64,000 nucleotides of DNA, taken from the NCBI RefSeq assembly GCF_016757755.1, contig NZ_CP068437.1, forward strand, positions 620,001 to 684,000, written 5' to 3'. The translations under genes and the position numbers were made by a program. This document shows positions 16,904 through 24,952 of this stretch, in pieces. A model generated the notes under the pieces. The model was given only the letters and a program-made list of their open reading frames with translations. It had not been told where the DNA came from and did not search any database. The stretch comes from Shewanella sp. KX20019 (GTDB taxonomy: Bacteria; Pseudomonadota; Gammaproteobacteria; Enterobacterales; Shewanellaceae). Positions within the stretch are counted from its first letter, which is position 1, and every line of letters begins with the position of its first letter.

Positions 16904-17448
16904 TGGATCAGAAAGCTATTAGTGCAATAACTTTACGAGACATTAAAGATAAAGGAAAGGCCCGTTTATTAAAAATGTATTCAGGTGTGTTATGGGCAAT
17001 TGATTTTATTGAAGTTGATAATAAAATCAGCCTGGTTATAAATGAAAGGTTTAATTCTGAAGATGTTTTTTATACAAAAGAACTTTGTTCTAATTTAACT
17101 TATGCCAAGCACATTTTGAAAAATTCATTAATTGATGCAAATCTTATTCGCAAATATAAAATAAAAGAAGATTTAAAAAAATCAAATCAACTTGAAGCAA
17201 TGGTTAATTTCCAAAAGGAATTAAACAAGCAAGCTGGAACAGTTTCAAAAGCAATTTGCACTAGAACGTTTACCGGGTTTGTAACCATAGATAAAAGTTG
17301 TGGTTACACATTGCCTGAAATAATTGAAAAGTGGGTGATGTATGATTGTAAATTCTTGGTTAACAATGAATTTGAAACGTCATATATGACCAATGAAGTG
17401 ACAATGATTAAAGTGATTTGGTCCAAATCGCTTGATGATCTCTATTGA
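16903..17448 (+). CDS. Hypothetical prophage protein
   Basis: 181-aa protein, unrecognised. Mixed alpha/beta character with a lysine-rich middle (KYKIKEDLKKSNQ) and no membrane segment or known motif. The MIKVIWSKSLDDLY ending resembles the KVIWS motif of the 257-aa protein at 20546, which may hint at a shared domain end. It is coupled to the gene before it and closed by a strong terminator. Confidence 0.6.
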   Translation: MDQKAISAITLRDIKDKGKARLLKMYSGVLWAIDFIEVDNKISLVINERFNSEDVFYTKELCSNLTYAKHILKNSLIDANLIRKYKIKEDLKKSNQLEAMVNFQKELNKQAGTVSKAICTRTFTGFVTIDKSCGYTLPEIIEKWVMYDCKFLVNNEFETSYMTNEVTMIKVIWSKSLDDLY

Positions 17449-17464
17449 TGAATTTATCAATGGT

Positions 17465-17497
17465 AAAAAAGCCCGTTTAATCAATGGGCTTTTTTTT
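17465..17497 (+). terminator. Intrinsic terminator
   Basis: AAAAAAGCCC/GGGCTTTTTT stem with a T8 tail, 17 bases past the 181-aa gene. Confidence 0.85.
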
Positions 17498-17506
17498 GAC
17501 AAAAAA

Positions 17507-17523
17507 TGACACAAAGTGTGTCA
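17507..17523. promoter_or_regulatory. TGACAC-N5-GTGTCA palindrome
   Basis: A 17-bp inverted repeat followed 3 bp later by another TGACAC half-site (17527-17532). It lies upstream of the lipoprotein promoter and resembles a dimeric operator. Confidence 0.45.
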
Positions 17524-17590
17524 GCGTGACACTGATAGTAATAAAAAATGACCAGGGGTAAAACTATTTTACAAAACGTGAAGTTTTTAC

Positions 17591-17630
17591 TTGTGTTGTT
17601 GCGTAAGGTTAGGCCATAATGGCCATGTTC
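17591..17630 (+). promoter_or_regulatory. Operator/promoter copy 1 (variant)
   Basis: Inverted repeat TTAGGCCATAATGGCC (GGCC arms at 17612-17615 and 17621-17624) related to the five copies further right. The arrangement differs: the best -10 is CATAAT inside the repeat, with TTGTGT 18 bp upstream. It drives the lipoprotein gene. The leader shares TTCTTTAAAAATT and TTGAGGTA with copy 4. Confidence 0.55.
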
Positions 17631-17668
17631 CCAAGAGGTGAACAGTTCTTTAAAAATTGAGGTATAAA

Positions 17669-18637
17669 ATGACTTGTTTTAAACAAACACTAATGGTGTT
17701 AATGCTGGCTTCTTCATTATCTGCTTGTGGAGTAGATAGCAAAGATGAACCAATTAAAGAGGCTGAAGAAATTCAGCCAGTAAAAGAAACACAGCCGCCA
17801 GTTGATGAAACAATCACTGTTGCGCCTGTTAAGCCTATTGTTGAAGAACTCCTTCCATATGAGCCGGAAACAATAACCAAACCTGAAGGGCCAACATCAA
17901 TCAAACCAGGAAGCCAAACCCCTGGGCCAGTTGATGAAACAATTACTGTTGAACCTGTTAAGCCGATCATCGTTGAACCTTATAAACCAGGAACAGCAAC
18001 GATCCCAACAGGCCCAACACTAATAAAGCCATTTACTGCTAATGATATTTTTTCAAGTGGTAATTATACGGCTGAATATGAAATTACAAATAAAACCGGA
18101 AGTGACAAAGTAATTGCTTCAGTAAAAAGTAATGATTTTTCTAAAACTTTCACAATCAATGTTAGTGGCTTAGATATAAGCGAAATCACCATTGGTTCAA
18201 ATGGTTCAATAATGTCTATTGATGGAAGAAATATCTTTTCTTATGACTTAGTTGCAATGGCTGATTATTTGAATGTTAATGAAACCAATGTTGGCGAATA
18301 TGTATATTGTCAACTTGACAGCAGTTGCCCAACTGAAGAATTAAGATCAACAATTACTGTTAAACAAACAATAATTGAATCTGATGTTTCTGTTGATGTT
18401 TTTTATGAAGATGAAGAATTTGGCTTTAAAAAAACTGAAGGCTTTGGAAACCATGGAAAGCTAGAAATAAACAAGAAAACGCCACATGGCACACGTAATA
18501 TTGAAGTTGATTATATTTTCAGTAAAGATGCAATTTTTACATTCAATATGGTTGTTACAACCAAAGAGAATGGCAAAGATCAATTTATTGGAAAGTATGA
18601 AGCACCGTTTGTGCCAATTTTTACAAACTTTAAATAA
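17669..18637 (+). CDS. Predicted lipoprotein with proline-rich repeat stalk
   Basis: 322-aa exported lipoprotein: hydrophobic signal and lipobox LSAC at residues 18-21. A Pro/Glu-rich stalk (about 30-120) contains two imperfect copies of PVDETITV-x-PVKPI, followed by a beta-rich globular domain. There is no Asp at +2, so outer-membrane sorting is likely. ATG 17669 has AGGT upstream. Alone in its own operator-controlled unit, it resembles a lysogenic-conversion (moron) gene, perhaps altering the cell surface. Confidence 0.7.
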   Translation: MTCFKQTLMVLMLASSLSACGVDSKDEPIKEAEEIQPVKETQPPVDETITVAPVKPIVEELLPYEPETITKPEGPTSIKPGSQTPGPVDETITVEPVKPIIVEPYKPGTATIPTGPTLIKPFTANDIFSSGNYTAEYEITNKTGSDKVIASVKSNDFSKTFTINVSGLDISEITIGSNGSIMSIDGRNIFSYDLVAMADYLNVNETNVGEYVYCQLDSSCPTEELRSTITVKQTIIESDVSVDVFYEDEEFGFKKTEGFGNHGKLEINKKTPHGTRNIEVDYIFSKDAIFTFNMVVTTKENGKDQFIGKYEAPFVPIFTNFK

Positions 18638-18642
18638 AACAC

Positions 18643-18671
18643 TTGCAGGTTAGGCCGAAATGGCCTAGTAT
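18643..18671 (+). promoter_or_regulatory. Operator/promoter copy 2
   Basis: TTGCAG, 17-bp spacer, TAGTAT. The spacer holds the inverted repeat TAGGCC-GAAAT-GGCCTA (18651-18667), whose right arm runs into the -10 box. It drives the TRD-like/IHF/HTH unit. Confidence 0.8.
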
Positions 18672-18736
18672 ACATCACAGGTTACAGAGAAAGCCACCAA
18701 TCTTGGAAGGCTAAATGATAACCGGGTTCTTTAATA

Positions 18737-19018
18737 ATGAAACTATCTGATGTATGTAAAATCTGCACTAATCTTGAAGATGCGGATTTCTGGATTTGCC
18801 GCCGTGGTTCACTCGGCAAAGTTGGTTTTCCAACACAGGAATTCAATGCTGAATCAATTGGGGTTAAGGTGTTAAACACTGATTTATTAAACCCTAGATT
18901 TCTGTTTTATTGGTTTGAAGGTATCCATGCTGAAGGCGTTTTTAAAGCGCTTGCAACAGGGACAACAAACCTAGTTAATATCAAAGTATCTGATATTAAA
19001 AACATTCAGTTAGGTTAA
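18737..19018 (+). CDS. HsdS target-recognition-domain-like small protein
   Basis: 93-aa protein resembling the second half of a type I restriction specificity (HsdS) target recognition domain: ADFWICRRGSLGKVGF, then LLNPRFLFYWF, then ATGTTNLVNIKVSDIKNI. These match the HsdS order R-GtlG, P-fLyy, GS/T...i...dl..i. No HsdM or HsdR is nearby. A diverged paralogue lies at 38139, again beside an HTH gene. Possible roles are a TRD decoy (anti-restriction) or a small DNA-binding protein; function is inferred only from similarity by eye. Confidence 0.62.
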   Translation: MKLSDVCKICTNLEDADFWICRRGSLGKVGFPTQEFNAESIGVKVLNTDLLNPRFLFYWFEGIHAEGVFKALATGTTNLVNIKVSDIKNIQLG

Positions 19019-19021
19019 TAT

Positions 19022-19039
19022 AGGGGGCTTTGGCCCCCT
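19022..19039 (+). other. Intergenic hairpin
   Basis: AGGGGGC/GCCCCCT stem with a 4-nt loop and no U-run. It sits between the TRD-like and IHF genes, possibly as an mRNA processing or stability element. Confidence 0.5.
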
Positions 19040-19057
19040 TAATTATTAAGGATAAAT

Positions 19058-19372
19058 ATGACTTTAACCAAAGCCGTTTTGGCTGAAAATCTAAATTACA
19101 ATGTTGGGCTTTCAAAAAAAGAATCAAAGGAATTTGTTGAATCGTTTTTTTCAACAATGCGTGAACACCTTGAAAGCGGACAAGAATTAAAACTTTCTGG
19201 ATTTGGTAACTTTTCAATCCGGGATAAAAAACCAAGACCAGGGAGAAACCCAAAGACTTTAGAAAGCGTTGAAATATCTGCAAGAAGGGTTGTAACGTTT
19301 TTACCTGGACAAAAATTAAGGGGTAGAATTATTAATGAATATGAAACAATTAACGCGAAAAGAAGCTCTTGA
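19058..19372 (+). CDS. Integration host factor alpha-like protein (phage-encoded)
   Basis: 104-aa HU/IHF family DNA-bending protein, closest in pattern to IhfA: MTLTKAVLAENL, GLSKKESKEFVESFF, LSGFGNF-IRDKK, the intercalating RPGRNPKT beta-arm and ARRVVTFLPGQKL. IHF alpha normally pairs with IHF beta; no beta partner is visible here, so it may use the host subunit or form homodimers. It would help architecture of recombination, packaging or promoters. It sits between the TRD-like and HTH genes, overlapping the latter by 38 bp. Confidence 0.88.
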   Translation: MTLTKAVLAENLNYNVGLSKKESKEFVESFFSTMREHLESGQELKLSGFGNFSIRDKKPRPGRNPKTLESVEISARRVVTFLPGQKLRGRIINEYETINAKRSS

Positions 19373-19730
19373 AATCGGTTCTAAATCGGCTATTGCTGTT
19401 ATTAAAAAGAATTTGAAAGCTGACTTCATTGAAGATAAAACTGGCTTTGATGAAACTTTGTACCCTACAACACATTTATTGTTAGAAGATGAAGGCTTTG
19501 AACCGCCAAACGGCGCAATTGTTGATCACTATTTAAATCAATTAAAAGATCACAATCCTGAATTATCTGATGCAAAAATTGCCGCAATGCTTGGCCTTGC
19601 TGGCAACCGTAGAATCAGGGCCTTCAGATCAGGTGAACGTGATGTTCCTTTTTCTATATGGCGAAAAATCCTGATCATGATGGGTAAGGTTCCAAATGAT
19701 GCAATTAAAGTGATTGCAATATTTGAATAA
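19335..19730 (+). CDS. HTH protein, paralogue of the gene at 37744
   Basis: 131-aa protein. The C-terminal half reads LSDAKIAAMLGLAGNRRIRAF-SGERDVPFSIWRKILIMMGKV, an HTH-like segment followed by a conserved FSIWRKIL helix. The protein at 37744 has the matching LTNIDIQRSLGL...VIPYGAWRLLLAFTGRV. Likely a small DNA-binding regulator. It overlaps the IHF-like gene, suggesting insertion of that gene into a TRD-like/HTH pair. Confidence 0.6.
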   Translation: MNMKQLTRKEALEIGSKSAIAVIKKNLKADFIEDKTGFDETLYPTTHLLLEDEGFEPPNGAIVDHYLNQLKDHNPELSDAKIAAMLGLAGNRRIRAFRSGERDVPFSIWRKILIMMGKVPNDAIKVIAIFE

Positions 19731-19738
19731 TTGATTTT

Positions 19739-19760
19739 AAAGCGCCAACTATGGCGCTTT
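19739..19760 (+). other. Intergenic hairpin
   Basis: AAAGCGCC/GGCGCTTT stem with a 6-nt loop, ending 15 bases before the next start codon. Confidence 0.55.
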
Positions 19761-19775
19761 CCGTGGAAGGTTATT

Positions 19776-20054
19776 ATGAATCGTAGAATTAAAGAGGCCC
19801 GCGAATTCGCCGGGTTTACTCAAGTTTCTGCCGCTTTACGATTGGGCATGGCCCGACAAACTTATCTTGATATGGAAACGGGGAAAACAGAACCCCGTTG
19901 TTCTATGGCCATTCAAATTTCAATACTTTTCAAATGTGATTTGCTTTATCTAATAACTGGTGATAATTCCAATGAAATAAATCTTAACAAGATTTTAAAA
20001 AATAAAAGATTTGTAATTACTGGTTCTATCATGGGTATGAGTGAGATTAGATAA
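19776..20054 (+). CDS. XRE-family transcriptional regulator
   Basis: 92-aa helix-turn-helix protein: MNRRIKEAREFAGFTQVSAA-LGMARQTYLDMETGKTEPR is a textbook Cro/C1-type HTH in the first 45 residues. The C-terminal segment may serve dimerisation. ATG 19776 follows GGAAGG. A candidate for the factor that binds the shared TAGGCC/GGCCTA operator. Confidence 0.8.
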   Translation: MNRRIKEAREFAGFTQVSAALRLGMARQTYLDMETGKTEPRCSMAIQISILFKCDLLYLITGDNSNEINLNKILKNKRFVITGSIMGMSEIR

Positions 20055-20055
20055 T

Positions 20056-20442
20056 ATGAATTTAAATTATATTCTTATCGGGAAGAATCCTGTTTGTGTT
20101 GGCGATGATTTTTTTGCTTGGTCTAATTGGATGGGATGGGCTGCAAGGAATAATGCGCGGCATGTTGGCGACTATATACAAGGGCCACAAAAGCCCATAA
20201 AGAAAGGCAACAAGAAAATGCTTGGCAAGATCAATCATTTTCGTTCTGAGGCTGTACGGGTAAGCACAGTGTTCTTGGGCCTGGATCATAACTGGTACGA
20301 CAACGGAAAACCCATTATTTTTGAAACCATGGTTTTTGGTGGTATCCGTGACGGGGCCATGATTAGGTATAGAACCTGGGATGATGCAAAGGTTGGCCAT
20401 GATGAAATGGTTGATGCAATAAAGAAGAAAAAATTATTTTAA
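20056..20442 (+). CDS. Conserved phage-type hypothetical protein
   Basis: 128-aa protein rich in Trp, Gly and Asn (FFAWSNWMGWAARNNARHVG; FLGLDHNWYDNGKPIIFETMVFGG). The repeated WMGWA and FETMVFGG pattern resembles small proteins often seen in phage early regions, but I cannot name the family. ATG 20056 overlaps the end of the XRE frame and is likely coupled. Confidence 0.55.
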   Translation: MNLNYILIGKNPVCVGDDFFAWSNWMGWAARNNARHVGDYIQGPQKPIKKGNKKMLGKINHFRSEAVRVSTVFLGLDHNWYDNGKPIIFETMVFGGIRDGAMIRYRTWDDAKVGHDEMVDAIKKKKLF

Positions 20443-20461
20443 GATGTATGTGAAATAGTTC

Positions 20462-20490
20462 TTGCAGGTTAGGCCGAAATGGCCTAGTAT
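20462..20490 (+). promoter_or_regulatory. Operator/promoter copy 3
   Basis: TTGCAG, 17-bp spacer containing the inverted repeat TAGGCC-GAAAT-GGCCTA, then TAGTAT. It is identical to copy 2 over 29 bp and drives the unit starting at 20546. Confidence 0.8.
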
Positions 20491-20545
20491 AGCTCTATCG
20501 AAACAAAGCACACAAACAGCGGCCATTGCCGACTTGGAGCAAAAC

Positions 20546-21319
20546 ATGAACACTATTAAAATCCGCAAAAACGCATCAAAAAAAATCGCTTCTTTCATCG
20601 CTGAAGCGACTTATATCACAATCCAAACTTCTTCAAGCAACATGGATGATTCATTCAGCAAGAATGCTGATGTGGCTATGACTGCTGAAGAAGTTAACGC
20701 TTTCATGGCTGCCAACTACAACGAACTTGAAGTTAAACTTCACGCTGATTCTGAAGGCAACAACACGCATTTAACGCTTCGTGATGGTCCTTATTACTTT
20801 TGTGATGAAGTGGTTGTTCACTTTACTGCAAAGCCTGTTGAATTAATTGAAATCACTGTTATTGAAGCTGAACCAGTTAAATTCAAAATGACTTTGGCAC
20901 AAGTTAAAGTAATGCGTGAAGCTGGCTTTATTTCACCGTTATCACATGGCGCGAAACGTCCTGAAAACGTTGCTGATGAAGATAAAGAAATTGTTTCAAT
21001 CAAGGTTATCTGGTCTGAATCAAGCGTGTTTAACAAGGCGCTACGCTCTGAATCATTCGATATTAACCAGCGTGTAAGCATGGAAGAATACAACCGCCTT
21101 TCATGGTTAACATTGGCTAATCAAAAACGCTTTATGGCTAAAACAAATGAAAGCTATGGATATGATAAAACGAAAATTGAAATCACGCTTGCAAGTGGCC
21201 AGGTTTGCACATTTCGCCATGATATTTGCATCAAGGAACCAACGCTTCAAGGCGAGTGGGCCGCCTGGGTTGATTACTGTCGTGCAGAAGAAGCCCGCAA
21301 ACAAGCAATAATTCACTAA
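20546..21319 (+). CDS. LPD25-like domain protein
   Basis: 257-aa cytoplasmic protein. The C-terminal ~120 residues carry SIKVIWSESSVFN, a central YNRLSWLTLANQ helix and GYDKTKIEITLASGQ-CTFRHDI, a set resembling the large polyvalent-protein associated domain LPD25 found in phage and conjugative-element proteins. The N-terminal half is acidic and unassigned. GGAG precedes ATG 20546. Function unknown; the domain call is by pattern only. Confidence 0.58.
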   Translation: MNTIKIRKNASKKIASFIAEATYITIQTSSSNMDDSFSKNADVAMTAEEVNAFMAANYNELEVKLHADSEGNNTHLTLRDGPYYFCDEVVVHFTAKPVELIEITVIEAEPVKFKMTLAQVKVMREAGFISPLSHGAKRPENVADEDKEIVSIKVIWSESSVFNKALRSESFDINQRVSMEEYNRLSWLTLANQKRFMAKTNESYGYDKTKIEITLASGQVCTFRHDICIKEPTLQGEWAAWVDYCRAEEARKQAIIH

Positions 21320-21326
21320 CCAAAAC

Positions 21327-21342
21327 GGCGGGGAAGCCCGCC
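21327..21342 (+). other. Intergenic hairpin GGCGGG-gaag-CCCGCC
   Basis: Perfect 6-bp GC stem. The surrounding 20-mer is repeated almost exactly at 21643-21658. Confidence 0.55.
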
Positions 21343-21384
21343 AATATTAAAAAACACAATACCTATTCAGGTAAGGAAATTAAA

Positions 21385-21627
21385 TTGAAAAAAATACACG
21401 CGTTTAAAGCCACCTTAGAAACATTAGATACAATTATCACAATATTTATAATTGTTTGCGGCGCTTTGATTATTGGGCTTTGTGGTCTTGAAGTCATTGT
21501 TATTTTACCAACTTTGGCGGGGTGTGCTTTGGCGTTTGTGATTAAAACATTAACTTTTGGCGTTGGTTTTTCTGTTGCTCAAATTGCAATAAATACAAAT
21601 AAAGAAGAAATTATTCAACCTGAATAA
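21385..21627 (+). CDS. Small two-helix membrane protein
   Basis: 80-aa protein with two hydrophobic helices (about 18-38 and 40-68) and charged ends. It starts at TTG preceded by AAGGAA. It is flanked on both sides by the same GNRA-type hairpin. Function unknown; holin-like or moron membrane protein is possible. Confidence 0.55.
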   Translation: MKKIHAFKATLETLDTIITIFIIVCGALIIGLCGLEVIVILPTLAGCALAFVIKTLTFGVGFSVAQIAINTNKEEIIQPE

Positions 21628-21642
21628 TTAGCTTAAAAGAAT

Positions 21643-21658
21643 GGCGGGGAAACCCGCC
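21643..21658 (+). other. Intergenic hairpin GGCGGG-gaaa-CCCGCC
   Basis: Second copy of the hairpin at 21327, with a GAAA tetraloop, followed by CCAATAATAA. Confidence 0.55.
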
Positions 21659-21675
21659 AATAATAAGGGTATATT

Positions 21676-21972
21676 TTGACAAAAGAAATAAAACCAAGAA
21701 TAAGAGTGACTGATTTAGAATTTGGTTACATGATGATTAATCATAAAAATTGTTATCCGCTTGAAGTTGTTGGATCTGTTAAGGCGGAAGATGAACAAGG
21801 TGTTTTTTATTTCCCAACAGTAACAAATTATTCTGAATGGGATGGCCAGCAATATATTACAGGTAATAAAGACGGATATAAAAACCGCGAACAATTATTA
21901 AAGTGTATTGGCCGCTGTTGGGATAAAGTTGAAGCGGATATTGAAAAAAATAAATTGGAAGCATTAAAATGA
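21676..21972 (+). CDS. Hypothetical prophage protein
   Basis: 98-aa soluble protein, unrecognised. It starts at TTG with AAGGG upstream and overlaps the following lipoprotein start by 4 bp (ATGA), so the two are translated together. It contains EWDGQQYITGNKDGYKNREQ and a C-terminal helix. Confidence 0.55.
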   Translation: MTKEIKPRIRVTDLEFGYMMINHKNCYPLEVVGSVKAEDEQGVFYFPTVTNYSEWDGQQYITGNKDGYKNREQLLKCIGRCWDKVEADIEKNKLEALK

Positions 21973-22382
21973 AAAATATATTTAAAGTAATGGTTGTTAT
22001 TAGTTTCTTGTTTTTAACTGGTTGTTCTTCACTTCCATCAAATAAGCAGATTGAAGAAATGGAATTATCATTAATAATGCAATCAACATGTAGCTTTGAT
22101 AATACTGTAAGAGATATTAAATACGCTTTAGATGATAGTTCTGGATCAGTTTTTATCGGTCTTGGAATGGAAAATAAAGTTCGTGAGCGAGTATATCAAG
22201 AAAGAAAAGAAGCATCATTTGTATTTTATCAAGATAATCCTTTGTATGGAAAAATAATGATGTATGGTTTTTCAGTTAAAGGTGAAACGGTTAAGTTTAT
22301 AGCAAGAAATGATTATATGATTGATGCTTATATTGATAAGCTAGATGATAATTTTGAATGTTTCAGTGCGAATAATAAGTGA
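21969..22382 (+). CDS. Predicted lipoprotein
   Basis: 137-aa protein with a classic signal: KNIFK charged start, hydrophobic core, lipobox LTGC then SSL. The mature part is unrecognised. It is a second surface-exposed candidate of the accessory zone, coupled to the 98-aa gene. Confidence 0.68.
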   Translation: MKNIFKVMVVISFLFLTGCSSLPSNKQIEEMELSLIMQSTCSFDNTVRDIKYALDDSSGSVFIGLGMENKVRERVYQERKEASFVFYQDNPLYGKIMMYGFSVKGETVKFIARNDYMIDAYIDKLDDNFECFSANNK

Positions 22383-22398
22383 TTATTAAAGGTTTATT

Positions 22399-22470
22399 AT
22401 GTATATAAATATTGCAATTCTTATTTGCGTTTTTGTTTCTTTATTCACAATATATATTACTTCTAAATAA
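22399..22470 (+). CDS. Micro-protein with one transmembrane helix
   Basis: 23-aa ORF, almost entirely one hydrophobic helix (MYINIAILICVFVSLFTIYI). AAAGG stands 6 nt before the ATG. It fits the trend of tiny membrane proteins in this zone, but its reality rests only on the ribosome site and composition. Confidence 0.4.
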   Translation: MYINIAILICVFVSLFTIYITSK

Positions 22471-22483
22471 AAGGATGGTAAAA

Positions 22484-22828
22484 ATGAAAATAACAGTAAT
22501 TAAACAAGAAGTTGGAAATTCAACGAAGAAGCTGATTAACACACTTCATATAGACCGTGGCGGAACCGTTCCTTTAGTTGAATTTGAACCAGCATCAGCG
22601 GCAAGATTCGCTGAAATTATTAATGTAATACGCGATCACTATCAAGTTGATTTAAGGCAAATTTGCAAAATTTTTGGTAAAGAAGGAACAACACAGGATT
22701 TGCGCGATATGCGCCGTGTTATTACTGGGAAAATGCGGCTTTTAAGTGGTGATTTTCAACTTGCCTTAATCGTTGTAAAACTTATTGAAGAAGAAAAAAA
22801 TGAACCTACAAAATTTATTATCAAATGA
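22484..22828 (+). CDS. Putative HTH-type regulatory protein
   Basis: 114-aa protein. The middle holds DLRQICKIFGKEGTTQDLRDMRRVITGKMRLL, resembling the DNA-binding region of the 131- and 128-aa HTH paralogues in this prophage. ATG 22484 is chosen because AAGGA stands 8 nt upstream. It overlaps the methyltransferase start by 29 bp. Confidence 0.5.
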   Translation: MKITVIKQEVGNSTKKLINTLHIDRGGTVPLVEFEPASAARFAEIINVIRDHYQVDLRQICKIFGKEGTTQDLRDMRRVITGKMRLLSGDFQLALIVVKLIEEEKNEPTKFIIK

Positions 22829-23540
22829 AGTGTTGATGAACACTTTGTTCAGCGGTGATTTAAACGTTTCTATTGATAACGACACAATAGCAATCACAGC
22901 GCATTTACTCGACAACAACGGCCAGCCACAAGTTTTGCCCGCTGCTTTTGTTAATTCATTCGATAGAAATACATTCAGAAAGTTCATGGCTGAACAGGGC
23001 CTTTATGTTTACCCAACTGAAGAACTTTGTGAATGGATGCGCGAAAACGTGATCAAGGTTTTTGGTCCTAATAACATCATTGAAATTGGCGCTGGCAATG
23101 GGGTTCTTTCTAAAGCCCTTGGAGTAAGAGCAACAGACAATTATTCACAAGCAAGCGATTACAAACCAGTTTCAAAATATCGTGAACTATGGGAACAAGG
23201 GCGTGAAAGTATGGCGTTAACAGGTAATAAACCAGTTAACTATGGTGAAAACGTATTTAGGATTGAAGCCATAGAGGCCGTGAAGCGATTCAAACCAACT
23301 TGTGTGATTGGTTGCTTCATTACTGATATGTATCGCCAGGAACATCACGACAGGGGCGGCAACGTGTTTGGTGTTGATGAAGTGAAGATGAAGAAGCGTG
23401 TTAATCAATATGTAATGGTTGGCAATTTAAAAACCCATGCAAAGAAATTGATGTTAGATGGCGATCATGAAGAACTGAAGATTCCTGGCATCATTACCAG
23501 GGCTGAATTTCCTGAATTAGATAGAATTTTTGTTTGGTAA
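22800..23540 (+). CDS. SAM-dependent methyltransferase-like protein
   Basis: 246-aa protein with a class I SAM fold signature: IIEIGAGNGVLSKALGVRATDN (near residue 95) is motif I plus the acidic end of strand 2. A later VIGCFITDMYR could mark the strand-4 region. No DPPY/NPPY-type motif is seen, so a nucleic-acid amino-methyltransferase is not supported and the substrate is open. It is preceded by GAAGAAG and overlaps the HTH gene. The BrnQ-type gene follows closely. Confidence 0.65.
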   Translation: MNLQNLLSNEVLMNTLFSGDLNVSIDNDTIAITAHLLDNNGQPQVLPAAFVNSFDRNTFRKFMAEQGLYVYPTEELCEWMRENVIKVFGPNNIIEIGAGNGVLSKALGVRATDNYSQASDYKPVSKYRELWEQGRESMALTGNKPVNYGENVFRIEAIEAVKRFKPTCVIGCFITDMYRQEHHDRGGNVFGVDEVKMKKRVNQYVMVGNLKTHAKKLMLDGDHEELKIPGIITRAEFPELDRIFVW

Positions 23541-23596
23541 GTAACCGTGTAATGGATTTATTTGAATGGATTCTCAAACTTTTTAAAGTAAGACTT

Positions 23597-24952
23597 ATGA
23601 TGAAAAAACAAGACATATTAGCAATTGGATTAATGACATTCGCAATGTTCCTGGGCGCTGGCAACATTATTTTCCCACCTTCTTTGGGCATTGCAGCGGG
23701 TGATAATCTATTTACAGCTTTGGGCGGATTCTTGATCACATCAATTGGATTGCCAGTAATTACACTATTAACTTTTGGATATATTTCATCAATTGATAAG
23801 TTAACATCAGCTTTGCCAAAATGGCTTGATAAAGGTTTCTGGATCGTTTTGTTGGTTTGTATCGCGCCAGCGTTTGCAGGGCCTAGAGCAATCACAGTAG
23901 CTTATGAAATGGGGTTGTCACCATTAGTAGAATCAGATCAGCTTTTGGTTTTTTCTTTGATATTCTCTTTGGTCGTACTGGCTTTATCTATTCGTGAAAA
24001 CAGATTAGTTGATTCACTTGGTAAAATCGTTACTCCCGCTTTGATTTTGATGCTGCTTGCAATAATTGTTGTTGGTTTTATTAATCCCGTTTCACCAATT
24101 GGTGAACCTAACACGGCTTATACAATTGCACCGTTTACAAATGGGCTTCTTCAGGGCTATTTAACAATGGATTCACTAGGGGCCATTGGCTTTGGTTTCG
24201 TGATTATTAATGCAATAAAATCAAATGGTGTTGATAATCCAAAATCAATTACAAAGATGGTGTTCATCATTGCTGGTATCTATGCCGTTCTAATGACTGC
24301 CTGTTATGTTTCTATTGCTTATATTGGCGCAACATCATCAGCGGTGGCCAATGGGGCCACAAACGGCGGTGAAATCCTAATTTCTTATGTTGTTTATCAA
24401 TTTGGGATGCTTGGCCAATTGCTATTTTCTGCAATCATCATTGTTGCCTGTTTAACCACTGTTGTTGGCTTATCAAGTGCATTTGGCGGTTATTTCCACG
24501 ACAAACTAGGCTTTCCATACAAGCCAACTGTTGTGGCTGTTGTGGCGCTTACAGGATTAGTTTCAAACTTTGGACTTGATCAGATCATCACATTCAGTTT
24601 GCCAGCTATTTTGATCCTTTGTCCTGTTGCAATGTCTCTAGTTATTTCTGTTTTGGTCTTTGGGTCAGAAAAGACAGCAGGAAAGCAGATCATAACAGCA
24701 ATGATAACGGCTACAACATTTGCAACCTTTGATTCATTGAACATGGTTGGTTTGACTTCAGAAGGATTGAATTCAATCCTATCTCAATTCGTACCGTTAT
24801 ATGATGATCATGCTTCCTGGGTGATCCCATTCGTTGTGGTCATTGTTATTATGAAGGCTATTATTTTGAATCCTGGTGAAATTAAACTGTATTCTTATTG
24901 GGGTTTAAGTTCACCAGAAATAAAAAAGAGTACAAAAACAATTTCAAAATGA
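23597..24952 (+). CDS. BrnQ-family branched-chain amino-acid:cation symporter
   Basis: 451-aa inner-membrane carrier (LIVCS family), normally moving Leu, Ile and Val with Na+ or H+. Family marks are FAMFLGAGNIIFPPSLG at the N-terminus, PAFAGPRAITVAYEMG near residue 90, and about 12 hydrophobic segments over the full expected length. It appears intact. It starts at one of two adjacent ATGs after TAAGA. A complete amino-acid transporter in a prophage accessory zone is unusual; it is joined by an ATGA overlap to a small membrane protein. Confidence 0.85.
   Translation: MMKKQDILAIGLMTFAMFLGAGNIIFPPSLGIAAGDNLFTALGGFLITSIGLPVITLLTFGYISSIDKLTSALPKWLDKGFWIVLLVCIAPAFAGPRAITVAYEMGLSPLVESDQLLVFSLIFSLVVLALSIRENRLVDSLGKIVTPALILMLLAIIVVGFINPVSPIGEPNTAYTIAPFTNGLLQGYLTMDSLGAIGFGFVIINAIKSNGVDNPKSITKMVFIIAGIYAVLMTACYVSIAYIGATSSAVANGATNGGEILISYVVYQFGMLGQLLFSAIIIVACLTTVVGLSSAFGGYFHDKLGFPYKPTVVAVVALTGLVSNFGLDQIITFSLPAILILCPVAMSLVISVLVFGSEKTAGKQIITAMITATTFATFDSLNMVGLTSEGLNSILSQFVPLYDDHASWVIPFVVVIVIMKAIILNPGEIKLYSYWGLSSPEIKKSTKTISK

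Noticed and set aside
18737..19018. Remnant of a complete type I restriction system
   Set aside because: No hsdM, hsdR or further hsdS sequence nearby; the ORF is intact with its own promoter and a paralogue, so it is read as a stand-alone small gene.
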